From positions 1 to 64,000 of the forward strand of contig UQPY01000001.1 of assembly GCA_900542965.1 (NCBI GenBank): 64,000 nucleotides of DNA. The letters run 5' to 3'. Origin of the DNA: an uncultured Collinsella sp. GTDB lineage: Bacteria; Actinomycetota; Coriobacteriia; Coriobacteriales; Coriobacteriaceae. The translations under genes and the position numbers were made by a program. The notes below the pieces were generated by a model that ran no database searches, was not told the origin of the DNA, and saw only the letters and a list, made by a program, of their open reading frames with translations. Positions 18,125-26,518 of the stretch are shown here, piece after piece. Within the stretch, counting starts at the first letter, position 1; every line of letters starts with the position of its first letter.

Positions 18125-20428
18125 TCACGGTCGCTGGCATCGCATCGCAAAGCCATTCGCAGTCGGTGTGACGGTAATGTCGCCGTGTTCGATGGTACAC
18201 GCGAACACACCACCCGCTTCCTTAACGGCATCGATGCAGGCATCGGACGGATGGCCGTATCGATTCCCCTCACCGGCGCTTGCGAGAGAAAGCTCGGGCT
18301 TCAGGATGTCCAGCAACTCACCATCGACTGAAACCTTGGAGCCGTGATGCCCAAGTTTAAGGACATCGATATCCCCCACCTCCTGCACGAATTCCCGTTC
18401 TTGGTCGAGCTCGGCATCACCGGTGAGGAGTATGCGCAGGCCCTTGCCTTCCTGAACATAAGAGAGCAGAAGGACAAGCGAGTCCTCATTTCCCTCGCCA
18501 TCCACGGACTCGAATGGCCACATCACGCGGGCGCAAAATGAGCCGATGTCGACCATATCCCCACGGCGCACCTGCCGATACTCCACGCCAGGTCGGTTCA
18601 ATACCTCGGCAGGAGCATCCTCCAGCGCATCCGCGGCCACGGCAATCGTTCCGACCGAAAACTGTTCGAGCACGGCAGGCAGACCACCCCAGTGGTCCTC
18701 ATCCCAATGCGTCACAAAGACGGCGTCGATATGGTGCACGTTATTGCGAACCAACGCCGCCACCACGCGCTCGTCGAGTCCGCAGTCGACAAGTGCAACT
18801 GCGCCGCCCTGGCGGATAAGAATCGCATCGGCCTGGCCCACATCGAGCACCGTCACCGAAGGCGGAGCGAATCGATCCCAATAGACGTACGGAATCGCAG
18901 CCAAGAGCATCAGGCATGTAAGCCCCACCGCCATAGGACGTGCACGGGGACGCGGCCACCAGACCAGCAGAACCGCCAGAAAACACGGCACTAGGTAAAT
19001 CCACATGCTATCGGGCGGCACGCTCACGTATGCACCCGGCACGGCGGCAAACAGTTGCTCGAAGAACAGCGCGCAACGGGCGGCAATCATGGGCACAACG
19101 AGCGCCCAAGTCCGCAACGGTCCCACGAGCGAAAAGGGAACCAGCGCGATCGACACAGCGAGCAGTACGCTCACCACCGGACCGAGGACCGCATTTGCCA
19201 ACGGAGCAATGAGCGAGAATGTACCGAAGGCAGGAATGGTAATGGGAAGTGTCGCCAGTTGTGAGCACAGCGTGACGGAAAGCACGCTGGCAACGCCTGA
19301 TGGCACACCTAGCTCACCCAAAGCGTAGGTCGCATAGGGACAAAAGCACAGAATGGCTAAGACGCTGGCACACGAGAGTTGAAAGCCCATCTCGAACAGC
19401 ACCGTCGGCCGCAGTAGCACAAAGATGGACATGGTTACGAAGAGTGCCGAAAGGCCGTGCCGACGACGCCCCACGCTGTTTACGACAAGCGTCACGAACA
19501 CCATGCAGCACGCACGCACGGCCGAGGGAGACGCGCCCGTAAAGGCAGCATAGCCCACAAGCGTTATCGCCAATATCGCCCGCTGAAGACCACGTGAGCA
19601 CCGAGTCTTTTGCAATACACCCTCGATTACAAACCCCACGATAGCCAAATGGCTGCCCGAGACGGCGATAAGATGCGCCGTTCCCGTCACCGAAAACCAG
19701 TCGCCCGCCGGCTGGGCGCGCAGCTCGGCCGAACGACCGCAGACGACACCGGCTATGAGCGCACGCGCCGGGTCGGTCGCAGGCGCGATGGACGCAAGCA
19801 GCCCATTTCTCAGCCGAAGCAGCGGCACCGGAGAGCCCTCATCGACCGACACGACTCGAACGGCTTTAACCTTGCGCACCTCGCCTCGGAGCACGCGCGA
19901 TCGTCCATATGCATCGTCCTCAAAACGTGAAACGCGACCGATAACACGCACGTGCGCCCCGACCTTGAGCTCACGATCACACGATAGGCGAACCGTTGCC
20001 AAGTTCTTACCGTCCGCGCGTGCCTCGCAGATATAGGAATACACGTCGTCGTTTATGGATGGATCACCCTGCACGACAAACTCGAGGCCGCTTGCCGCTC
20101 GACCGTCGAGCGCCTTCGAGGCGCTGAGCGCACCCACAGCCCACCACGCCGAGACGACCGCTCCCGCCACGAGACCGACGTACGCGGCATACAGCCACCG
20201 CTTCAAAGGGGCAAGCCGCGCACAAGAGTGAGCCAGCACAACGAAAACCGCTGCCGCAACGGGAATGGCCCATAGCGGCCCGACCGCCGTCGCCCGCTCC
20301 CTCAGCAGCACATCAGCGGCTATGCTGAGCACCAAGGCGCAGCTCACGCACATGCCGGCACACAGGGCCATCGTCCACGGAATCAGGGGCCGCGGAGGCA
20401 TCACGTGCTCTCGCTCGGTCGTACTCAT
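18125..20428 (-). CDS. comEC: ComEC/Rec2 DNA-uptake channel with metallo-beta-lactamase domain
   Basis: A 767-aa polytopic membrane protein that moves single-stranded DNA across the membrane during transformation. Residues ~10-75 hold N-terminal spans, then a DUF4131-like soluble region, then the Competence domain (HLIAVSGSHLAIVGF and about eight spans). The C-terminal metallo-beta-lactamase domain starts at VTVLDVGQADAILI and has THWDEDHWGGLP, followed by KLGHHGSKVS, so the metal ligands look intact. I chose ATG 20428 because it overlaps the comEA stop as ATGA; an ATG 12 bases upstream is also possible. Confidence 0.93.
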   Translation of the reverse strand: MSTTEREHVMPPRPLIPWTMALCAGMCVSCALVLSIAADVLLRERATAVGPLWAIPVAAAVFVVLAHSCARLAPLKRWLYAAYVGLVAGAVVSAWWAVGALSASKALDGRAASGLEFVVQGDPSINDDVYSYICEARADGKNLATVRLSCDRELKVGAHVRVIGRVSRFEDDAYGRSRVLRGEVRKVKAVRVVSVDEGSPVPLLRLRNGLLASIAPATDPARALIAGVVCGRSAELRAQPAGDWFSVTGTAHLIAVSGSHLAIVGFVIEGVLQKTRCSRGLQRAILAITLVGYAAFTGASPSAVRACCMVFVTLVVNSVGRRRHGLSALFVTMSIFVLLRPTVLFEMGFQLSCASVLAILCFCPYATYALGELGVPSGVASVLSVTLCSQLATLPITIPAFGTFSLIAPLANAVLGPVVSVLLAVSIALVPFSLVGPLRTWALVVPMIAARCALFFEQLFAAVPGAYVSVPPDSMWIYLVPCFLAVLLVWWPRPRARPMAVGLTCLMLLAAIPYVYWDRFAPPSVTVLDVGQADAILIRQGGAVALVDCGLDERVVAALVRNNVHHIDAVFVTHWDEDHWGGLPAVLEQFSVGTIAVAADALEDAPAEVLNRPGVEYRQVRRGDMVDIGSFCARVMWPFESVDGEGNEDSLVLLLSYVQEGKGLRILLTGDAELDQEREFVQEVGDIDVLKLGHHGSKVSVDGELLDILKPELSLASAGEGNRYGHPSDACIDAVKEAGGVFACTIEHGDITVTPTANGFAMRCQRP

Positions 20429-21138
20429 ACGCAGATGCATTCTTTGATTTTGGCAAGCTTCTTCTCGCCGATTCCCGACACGCGCATCAGATCGTCAACC
20501 GAAGCAAAAGCACCGTTCTTTGTCCGCTCATCGATAATCGACTGTGCCATTGAGGGACCGATTCCCGAGAGCGTCTGCAGCTCTGCCGCGCTTGCCGTAT
20601 TAATGTTTACTAGGCCTGTTGCGCCACCGACGCCTGATGATGCGGAAGTCCCACCATCAACACCGGCTTCCGCAATGGACACCTGCTGCTCCCCCACCGT
20701 TGAAACGTGAATTTTTTGTCCATCAGTGACCTTGGATGCACGATTAAGCCCCGTAACGTCTGCTTCGGGCGCCAGCCCGCCGGCGGCATCAATCGCCTGA
20801 GCCACCCGCGCCCCGTCTTTGAGGCGATATACACCGGGTGACACCACGGCGCCATCAACATCGACATAGACCTCTGCCGCGGCAGACGCCTTAGGCGAAG
20901 AGCCTTCAGATGTCTTTCCACTCGAAGCATCGCCGGATCCCGGCTCCACTAACGTGCCCGAACCATCAGTGCGCTCAAACGACACACCGCCGGCACCGCC
21001 GCCAAAGTTCGCCATTGCCAGTCCACTCGCCATCGCAATGACGACCAGTATCGCCATCACCACTGCCTTATGACCGAGCAGTTTGCCCGCCCAGCGGTCC
21101 ATCTTTTTGACTCGTTCGTGTTGTTCGCGCTGCGCCAT
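20425..21138 (-). CDS. comEA: ComEA family competence DNA-binding protein
   Basis: A 237-aa membrane-anchored DNA receptor. A membrane span (about residues 23-43, VVMAILVVIAMASGLAM) follows a charged N-terminus; then a low-complexity Gly/Ser/Asp linker, a SLBB domain (VYVDVDGAVVSPGVYRLKDG) and the paired helix-hairpin-helix domain (VNINTASAAELQTLSGIGPS, then DDLMRVSGIGEKKL). ATG 21138 lies eight bases after GGGAGG. It is the first gene of comEA-comEC, and a 20-bp site shared with the yraN-comM-dprA operon lies 76 bp upstream. Confidence 0.93.
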   Translation of the reverse strand: MAQREQHERVKKMDRWAGKLLGHKAVVMAILVVIAMASGLAMANFGGGAGGVSFERTDGSGTLVEPGSGDASSGKTSEGSSPKASAAAEVYVDVDGAVVSPGVYRLKDGARVAQAIDAAGGLAPEADVTGLNRASKVTDGQKIHVSTVGEQQVSIAEAGVDGGTSASSGVGGATGLVNINTASAAELQTLSGIGPSMAQSIIDERTKNGAFASVDDLMRVSGIGEKKLAKIKECICV

Positions 21139-21213
21139 AGCAAAACCTCCCAACACCATCGTGTCAGGAAAAGAGCCCTGCAACAGCCATGCTTCAAAAC
21201 CGGTTTTCGCAGT

Positions 21214-21233
21214 CAAACCAAAAGCTGACCAAA
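21214..21233 (-). promoter_or_regulatory. Candidate competence box upstream of comEA
   Basis: Minus-strand sequence TTTGGTCAGCTTTTGGTTTG: two TTTGGT units 11 bp apart. It is identical at all 20 positions to 49762-49781 upstream of yraN-comM-dprA, and is 76 bp from the comEA start (72 bp in the other case). The last bases run into TTGACT, a possible -35, but no good -10 follows at 16-18 bp, which fits activator dependence. Confidence 0.6.
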
Positions 21234-21307
21234 ACCTTGCACAAATCTGTCCATTTATTCAGACACACGTCAGCAAATGAACACTTAGCCGCAAAATGCC
21301 CAGATAG

Positions 21308-21341
21308 CAAAAGACCGACGATGCAAGAGCATCGTCGGTCT
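21308..21341 (-). terminator. Terminator of thiI
   Basis: A perfect 13-bp stem (21312-21324 with 21329-21341, AGACCGACGATGC and its complement) with a 4-nt loop; four T follow on the minus strand. It starts just past the thiI stop codon. Confidence 0.88.
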
Positions 21342-21351
21342 ATGCACAAAT

Positions 21352-22596
21352 TTACTCGTGATCTTGGTAAATCTCACGCGGAGCAAGCTCCGAATGTTTG
21401 CGTTTTAAGGTCTTAGGGGCCTTATACGTGTTGCTTTCGAAGTCGATGTACTCGGTCTGCTTGAGTAGGCGCTCGATCATCTCCTCGTGATCGAACAACT
21501 CCCAGGCCTCATGCACGGCATCGAGTTTAGCGTGCGTCTCGGGACGACGCGGCATAAACAGCGTGCAGCAGTCGGGAGCGGCCTCAGTCGAGATATCGAA
21601 CGTACCAATCTCCTCGGCGCGCGCGATAATCTCCTGCTTGTCCGAACCGATGAGCGGACGGAACACGGGGATCTTCACGGCCTCGTTAACGGCCATGATA
21701 TTCTCAAGCGTTTGGGAGGCAACCTGCCCAAGCGATTCACCCGTAACGATGGCCTTGGCGCCCTCGATGTGTGCAATGCGCTCGGCAACCGAATACATAA
21801 TGCGGCGATACATGATCACGCGCAGGTTGCTGGGACAGGTGACCGAAATCTCACGCTGGCAGTCGCCAAACGGCACCACGTACAGGCGACCGATCTGGAC
21901 ACCCGGCTCAAGCGCACGGATGATGTCCTGTACCAAATACTCGCTCGTATCGGGCGTCTGCGGACGACCGGAGAAATGTACCGGCACGCACACCGCACCG
22001 CGACGCGCGAGCATCCAAGTCGCCACCGGAGAATCGATACCCGACGACAGCAGCGTCACGACCTTGCCGGCAGAACCCACCGGCAGACCGCCCACGCCGC
22101 GCTCGGAGCGCGCGTACACATAAACGCTACCCTGAACCACCAGTACGTGCACCATGGCATCGGGGTCGTGCATTTGAACCTTTTTATCGGGGAAGGCCTC
22201 ACACAACACCTCGCCCACCTGACGATTGATATCAATCGAGGTGAGCTCATAGTCGGTATTGGAGCGCTTGGCGTGCACCTTAAACGAATCGAAAGGACCA
22301 AACTCGCGCAGCGCCTTGACGGCGGCGGCACAGTACTCCTGCGGGTCGCGGTTAGTGTGATACGCCAAAGACACACGAGCAACGCCGGGAACGGTGCGAA
22401 TGACACGCGCCGCCTCATCGGCCTGATGCTCGTTAAAGGTCACGAGGATATAACCGGAAATTCGAGACACGGCATTCACGGAAAAGGCGGCCAAGGCCGC
22501 CTTGATGTTATCCATGAGGATATGCTCAAAATGTGCGCGGTTCTTACCCTTCAGTCCAACCTCGTGATAGTGGACCAGGCAGACGCGAGCCGCCAT
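21352..22596 (-). CDS. thiI: tRNA 4-thiouridine synthase ThiI
   Basis: A 414-aa enzyme that adenylates U8 of tRNA and transfers sulfur to it; it also serves thiamine thiazole synthesis in some species. The N-terminal ferredoxin-like and THUMP domains cover about residues 1-170, and the PP-loop is SSGIDSPVATW near 192. No rhodanese domain follows, as in B. subtilis and unlike E. coli. It begins directly after the rpoZ stop, so it is the last gene of mihF-gmk-rpoZ-thiI. Confidence 0.93.
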   Translation of the reverse strand: MAARVCLVHYHEVGLKGKNRAHFEHILMDNIKAALAAFSVNAVSRISGYILVTFNEHQADEAARVIRTVPGVARVSLAYHTNRDPQEYCAAAVKALREFGPFDSFKVHAKRSNTDYELTSIDINRQVGEVLCEAFPDKKVQMHDPDAMVHVLVVQGSVYVYARSERGVGGLPVGSAGKVVTLLSSGIDSPVATWMLARRGAVCVPVHFSGRPQTPDTSEYLVQDIIRALEPGVQIGRLYVVPFGDCQREISVTCPSNLRVIMYRRIMYSVAERIAHIEGAKAIVTGESLGQVASQTLENIMAVNEAVKIPVFRPLIGSDKQEIIARAEEIGTFDISTEAAPDCCTLFMPRRPETHAKLDAVHEAWELFDHEEMIERLLKQTEYIDFESNTYKAPKTLKRKHSELAPREIYQDHE

Positions 22597-22878
22597 TTAG
22601 GCTTCAGCAACCTTGTGGCCGAGCGCCTTCTCGTAACGGGCCTCGTCGTAAGAGATGTCGCCGTCGACAATCTCGTCCATAGCCATCGAGATGGTATCGG
22701 CACCGGAAAGCCCGATGGTGATGTCATCGACATCCTGGACGGCAAGCACGCGGTTGTGCTGGCCACGCAGCATGCTATTGATGTCGCAGGCGCGCTTGGA
22801 GGCAAGCGAAGCGAGCAGGAAGCGGTTGTGATCGGTCTTCTCCAGAAGATCGTCAATGCAAGGCTTTACAACGGACAC
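22597..22878 (-). CDS. rpoZ: RNA polymerase omega subunit
   Basis: A 93-aa small RNA polymerase subunit. It has the omega core IDDLLEKTDHNRFLLASLASKRACDIN (a variant of the usual NRY-LV-AKRAR pattern) and the later SMAMDEIVDGDI. The gmk-rpoZ order is conserved across bacteria and supports the call. Start ATG 22878 lies five bases past the gmk stop. Confidence 0.9.
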   Translation of the reverse strand: MSVVKPCIDDLLEKTDHNRFLLASLASKRACDINSMLRGQHNRVLAVQDVDDITIGLSGADTISMAMDEIVDGDISYDEARYEKALGHKVAEA

Positions 22879-22883
22879 GGACC

Positions 22884-23453
22884 TCAGATCCTTTCATGCA
22901 TATCGAGAACGCGAACGAGCTCATCGGTCGCGCGGTCGAGATCGTCATTTACCACGACGTCGTCGTAGCGGTCGGCAAGGGCAAGCTCATCGGCGGCGTT
23001 TGCCATACGCAGCTCAATCGTCTCGGGCGTCTCGGTACCGCGACCGACTAGACGCTCGCGGAGCACCTCAAGCGAAGGCGGCTTGATAAAGATCAGCACG
23101 GCCTCGGGGAAACGCTCCTTCACCTGCAGGGCGCCCTGGACATCGATCTCCAAAATCAGAGATGCGCCAGAGGCGAGCTTGGATGTGACCTCGCTCACCA
23201 ACGTGCCGTAGCAGTTACCGTGGACCTCGGCCCACTCAACAAACTCGCCGTTTGCCACGCGGCGGTCGAACTCCTCGCGCGTCAGAAAAAAGTAGTTGAC
23301 GCCGTCGACCTCACCTTTACGTGGTGCTCGCGTGGTAGCCGAAACCGTCAGGCCCAGGTTCGAGCGGCGCTCGCGCACACGAGTGACGAGCGTACCCTTG
23401 CCTGCGCCTGACGGTCCAGAAATCACAAAGAGCTTGGAATCCTGAGCGCTCAC
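22884..23453 (-). CDS. gmk: Guanylate kinase
   Basis: A 189-aa kinase converting GMP to GDP. P-loop GPSGAGKGT is at residues 13-21; the GMP-binding region has TTRAPRKGEVDGVNYFF and the acidic EFVEWAEVHGNCYGT. The start is GTG 23453, placed immediately after the mihF stop (TAAGTG), so the two are translationally coupled. Confidence 0.95.
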   Translation of the reverse strand: MSAQDSKLFVISGPSGAGKGTLVTRVRERRSNLGLTVSATTRAPRKGEVDGVNYFFLTREEFDRRVANGEFVEWAEVHGNCYGTLVSEVTSKLASGASLILEIDVQGALQVKERFPEAVLIFIKPPSLEVLRERLVGRGTETPETIELRMANAADELALADRYDDVVVNDDLDRATDELVRVLDMHERI

Positions 23454-23762
23454 TTATTTGGTCAGCTGCTCGAGGAGCTGCTCGCGCTGACGGACGCCGA
23501 GGCCCTGGACGCGACGGGTAGCGGAGATACCGAGCTCCTCCATGATCTTGGCGGCCTTGGCCTTGCCATAACCGGGGAGAGACTCGATGAGGGTGGAAAC
23601 CTTCATGCGGGAAGCGATGGGGTCATCGGAGTTGAGCACGGACTCGAGGGACTTCTCACCCTTCTTGATCTGCTCGCGAAGCTCAGCGCGGGCGTGACGT
23701 GCGGCAGCAGCCTTCTCAAGAGCCTGCTTGCGCTGCTCGTCGGTAAGCTGAGGGAGTGCCAT
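23454..23762 (-). CDS. mihF: Actinobacterial integration host factor (mIHF)
   Basis: A 102-aa nucleoid-associated protein. It matches the actinobacterial IHF family: a basic N-terminal helix (RKQALEKAAAARHARAELRE), IKKGEKSLESVL, then VSTLIESLPGYGKAKAAKIM and GISATRRVQGLG, a helix-two-turn-helix DNA-binding region. This family is confined to Actinomycetota, so it is the best lineage marker in the window. ATG 23762 follows GGAGG. The mihF-gmk-rpoZ order is typical of the phylum. Confidence 0.95.
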   Translation of the reverse strand: MALPQLTDEQRKQALEKAAAARHARAELREQIKKGEKSLESVLNSDDPIASRMKVSTLIESLPGYGKAKAAKIMEELGISATRRVQGLGVRQREQLLEQLTK

Positions 23763-23803
23763 TCGTACCTCCAAATAGTTGGGTTATATCTGATTCAATA
23801 ATT

Positions 23804-23835
23804 GGCATTTTAGCACGTAGAACGTACAAAATGCC
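23804..23835 (-). promoter_or_regulatory. Hairpin in the mihF leader
   Basis: GGCATTTT (23804-23811) and AAAATGCC (23828-23835) form a perfect 8-bp stem enclosing ACGT repeats. It lies between the proposed mihF promoter and its start codon. No T-run follows, so it is not a plain terminator; it could be an operator or an RNA stem. Confidence 0.4.
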
Positions 23836-23850
23836 TAATCGCGGCTCCAT

Positions 23851-23879
23851 AGGTTAGACGATACCCGCAAAAAGTGCAA
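23851..23879 (-). promoter_or_regulatory. Probable mihF promoter
   Basis: On the minus strand TTGCAC (23879-23874), 17-bp spacer, TAACCT (23856-23851). It leaves a leader of about 80 bases to the mihF start. The interval 23880-24001 beyond it holds no gene or clear motif that I can support. Confidence 0.45.
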
Positions 23880-24001
23880 TATACTGCGCCCAAAGTTAAG
23901 CCCCTGACCTGCGATTCCACACAAAGGATGGGAAAGTTTACGCAGGCACCGAGGCTATTTTGTGCTAATGAGACCCAAAACTGGTGACTTAGGGGAATCT
24001 T

Positions 24002-24718
24002 TTACGCGACGTTATCGACCAGCTCGGCGACGATGGCGTCAAAGGCGGCAACCGGATCGTCGGCACCGGTGACGGGACGGCCCACCACAATGTGGCTTGC
24101 GCCACGCTCGATAGCCTGGGAAGGCGTCGCCACGCGGGACTGGTCACCAAGGGCGGCACCCACCGGACGCACACCCGGAGTCACGATCAGGGCATCAGGA
24201 CCCAGCAGCTCACGCATGTCGTGAGCCTCCATCGGTGAGCACACGATGCCATCGATGCCGTTGGCCTGAGCAAGCTTTGCCAAGCGGGCGGCCTCCTCGG
24301 CCACGGGCGACTCGACGCCGATCTCGCTCAAGGCATCCTGATTCATGCTCGTGAGCACGGTGATGGCGACGAGTTTGGCGCGGTCCTCACGCGCCTCCTC
24401 GGCACCCTCGCGGCAGGCAGCGAGCATAGCACCCGAGCCCAGGCCGTGGACCGAAAGCAGGTCGGCACCGGCAAGCGAGGCCGAGCGGGCAGCGCCGCGC
24501 ACCTGATGCGGAATGTCATGGAACTTAAGGTCGAGGAAGACCTTAAAGCCAAGGTCCTTAAAGGTCTTGACGATCTGGGGACCCTCGGCGTAATAGAGCG
24601 TCATGCCAACCTTGAGCCAGGCGGCATGGCCCGAAAGCTCGTGGGCAAGCTCGAGCGCACGCTCACGGTCGCAGTCGAGAGCGACGATTACGCGGTCGCG
24701 GGCATCGGTCTCTAGCAT
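24002..24718 (-). CDS. pyrF: Orotidine 5'-phosphate decarboxylase
   Basis: A 238-aa class 1 decarboxylase making UMP, the last step of the pathway. The active site DLKFHDIPHQV (catalytic Lys between two Asp) is at about residues 62-72; the phosphate loop appears as TPGVRPVG and HIVVGRPVTGA near the end. It overlaps the pyrD stop by seven bases and closes the pyr operon. Confidence 0.96.
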   Translation of the reverse strand: MLETDARDRVIVALDCDRERALELAHELSGHAAWLKVGMTLYYAEGPQIVKTFKDLGFKVFLDLKFHDIPHQVRGAARSASLAGADLLSVHGLGSGAMLAACREGAEEAREDRAKLVAITVLTSMNQDALSEIGVESPVAEEAARLAKLAQANGIDGIVCSPMEAHDMRELLGPDALIVTPGVRPVGAALGDQSRVATPSQAIERGASHIVVGRPVTGADDPVAAFDAIVAELVDNVA

Positions 24719-25635
24719 TCGAACGCACCTACCAGTTCGTTGATGTCCTTCACGCCCTGGGACTCGGCCCAGGCCTCGAGCTCATGCGCAATCTTGAGCG
24801 AAGCGCACGGATCGACGAAGTTGGCCATGCCGACCGACACGCAGGTGGCGCCAGCCAGGATAAACTCGGCCGCATCTTCGCCAGTCATGACACCGCCGAC
24901 GCCGTTGATGGGGATATCGACGGCCTGGGCGACCTCCCAGACCATGCGAACGGCGATGTGGTGGCACAGCGGGCCCGAAAGGCCGCCCTTGGGCTTGGCC
25001 ACGCGGGACTTGCGGGTATGAACATCGATGGCCATGCCTTGGATGGAGTTAATGACCGAAAGGCCGTCGGCGCCGGCAGCCTCGAGGGCCTTGGCGATCT
25101 CGGCGACGTTGACCGGCGCCATCTTCACGAAAAGCGGCTTATCGGTCACCTTGCGGCAGGCAGCCATAACGGAAGAGGCGCCCTCGGGCGTGGAGCCCAT
25201 GGCGGCACCGCCGGCGGCGATATTAGGGCAGCTCACGTTGATCTCGTAGCCGGCAGCCCAAGGGCACAGCTCAACATACATCTCGAGTGCGCGGACAAAC
25301 TCGTCAACGGAGTGGCCGGCAACCTGACAGATGACCTGGCAGCCGTCCTTGGACAGCTGTTCGAGCCACGGACCGGACTCGCGGGCAAAGGCGGCCACGC
25401 CGGGGTTCTGAAGGCCCACGGAGTTGATCATACCGCCGGGAATCTCGGCCATGCGGGGCGCGGGGTTGCCGGGCCAGGGCTCGGCAGCGCAACCCTTGGT
25501 GGTGATGGCGCCCAGCTGGGAAACATCAAAGAAGTTCTGGAACTGCCAACCGTAGCCAAAGGTACCGGCTGCGGTGTTGATGGGGTTCTGCATCTTGACG
25601 CCGCCGAAATCGACGGCCATGTTCACGGTACCCAC
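24712..25635 (-). CDS. pyrD: Dihydroorotate dehydrogenase B, catalytic subunit
   Basis: A 307-aa FMN enzyme oxidising dihydroorotate to orotate with NAD through the PyrK partner. Key parts: NPINTAAGTFGYG, NSVGLQNPG, INVSCPN with the catalytic-type Cys, KMAPVNVAEIA, and the phosphate-binding GVGGVMTGEDA. I prefer GTG 25635, overlapping the pyrK stop as TAGTG with AAGGTGG ten bases upstream; ATG 25620 is the alternative. Pairing with pyrK identifies type 1B. Confidence 0.93.
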   Translation of the reverse strand: MGTVNMAVDFGGVKMQNPINTAAGTFGYGWQFQNFFDVSQLGAITTKGCAAEPWPGNPAPRMAEIPGGMINSVGLQNPGVAAFARESGPWLEQLSKDGCQVICQVAGHSVDEFVRALEMYVELCPWAAGYEINVSCPNIAAGGAAMGSTPEGASSVMAACRKVTDKPLFVKMAPVNVAEIAKALEAAGADGLSVINSIQGMAIDVHTRKSRVAKPKGGLSGPLCHHIAVRMVWEVAQAVDIPINGVGGVMTGEDAAEFILAGATCVSVGMANFVDPCASLKIAHELEAWAESQGVKDINELVGAFEC

Positions 25636-26426
25636 TAGAAGACCACCACCTTGGAAGCATCGAACACGGGGCCGCACATGCAAGCACCCTTCATACCGTC
25701 GACCGTTTCGACATTGCAGGTGTTGCAGGCGCCAAAGCCACAGCTCATCATGCGCTCGAGCGACACCTCGCAGTACGCACCGACCTCGGCGGCAGCGGTG
25801 GCGACTTTCTTCATCATGACAGCGGGGCCGCAGCTGGCGACGTAATCGTAGCCGCCCTCGCCGAGCAGCTCGGCTGCCGGATCGGTGCAAAAACCGTGCG
25901 TACCCAGCGTACCGTCGTCGGTGCACACGTTAACCGTGGCGCCCAGCGCGCGGAACTCATCGACACCCACGGCCTTGGAAGCGGTGCCAAAGCCCAGGCA
26001 CACGTCGACATCCACGCCCTGCTCGGCAAGCATGCCGGCGAGGCACAGCACGGGCGGAACACCGATGCCACCGGCGACGAGCAGGGCCTTCCTGGTGCCC
26101 TCGGGTACCATCCAGCCACGGCCACCGGGGCCCAGCAGGTTAGAGGTGGAGCCAGGGCCCATCTGGGACAAACGACGGGTATCGTCGCCCACAACGGCGT
26201 ACCACAGCTCGACGGTACCGGCCTGGGCGTCGGCGCGATAGAAGCTCAGGGGCACGCGAAGCAGCGAGGACGCATCGCCGGGCACGGCAATGTTCACAAA
26301 CTGACCGGGCTTGAGCGCACTTGCAAGCTTGGGGGCCGAGATGACGAGCGAGAAGATGCCGTCGGCGATCTCCTGGTTCGAGACGACCTCGAAGTCGTGC
26401 ATGCGTGCAGTGGAAGGTGTGGGCAT
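25635..26426 (-). CDS. pyrK: Dihydroorotate dehydrogenase B, electron-transfer subunit
   Basis: A 263-aa FAD and 2Fe-2S protein passing electrons from PyrD to NAD. The ferredoxin-reductase fold shows RVPLSFYRAD (flavin binding), ALLVAGGIGVPPVL (nucleotide binding) and the C-terminal cluster ligands CGFGACNTC plus a later Cys in GACMCGP. ATG 26426 is preceded by TTGGAG. The frame upstream is not conserved-looking. There is a 92-base gap to pyrC upstream. Confidence 0.93.
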   Translation of the reverse strand: MPTPSTARMHDFEVVSNQEIADGIFSLVISAPKLASALKPGQFVNIAVPGDASSLLRVPLSFYRADAQAGTVELWYAVVGDDTRRLSQMGPGSTSNLLGPGGRGWMVPEGTRKALLVAGGIGVPPVLCLAGMLAEQGVDVDVCLGFGTASKAVGVDEFRALGATVNVCTDDGTLGTHGFCTDPAAELLGEGGYDYVASCGPAVMMKKVATAAAEVGAYCEVSLERMMSCGFGACNTCNVETVDGMKGACMCGPVFDASKVVVF

Positions 26427-26518
26427 AGACGCTCCAATCCCCCATGCGGTTGCATGGTCAAAACGAACAGAAAGCGCGGCACCGCAAGGGCACCGCGCAC
26501 AAAAGCGATAAGGCAATG

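Noticed and set aside
23880..24001. Possible riboswitch or small RNA between pyrF and mihF
   Set aside because: A GAAAG...ACGCAGGC run loosely recalled a c-di-GMP riboswitch, but the conserved tetraloop receptor and second helix are missing, and no gene lies downstream in that orientation.
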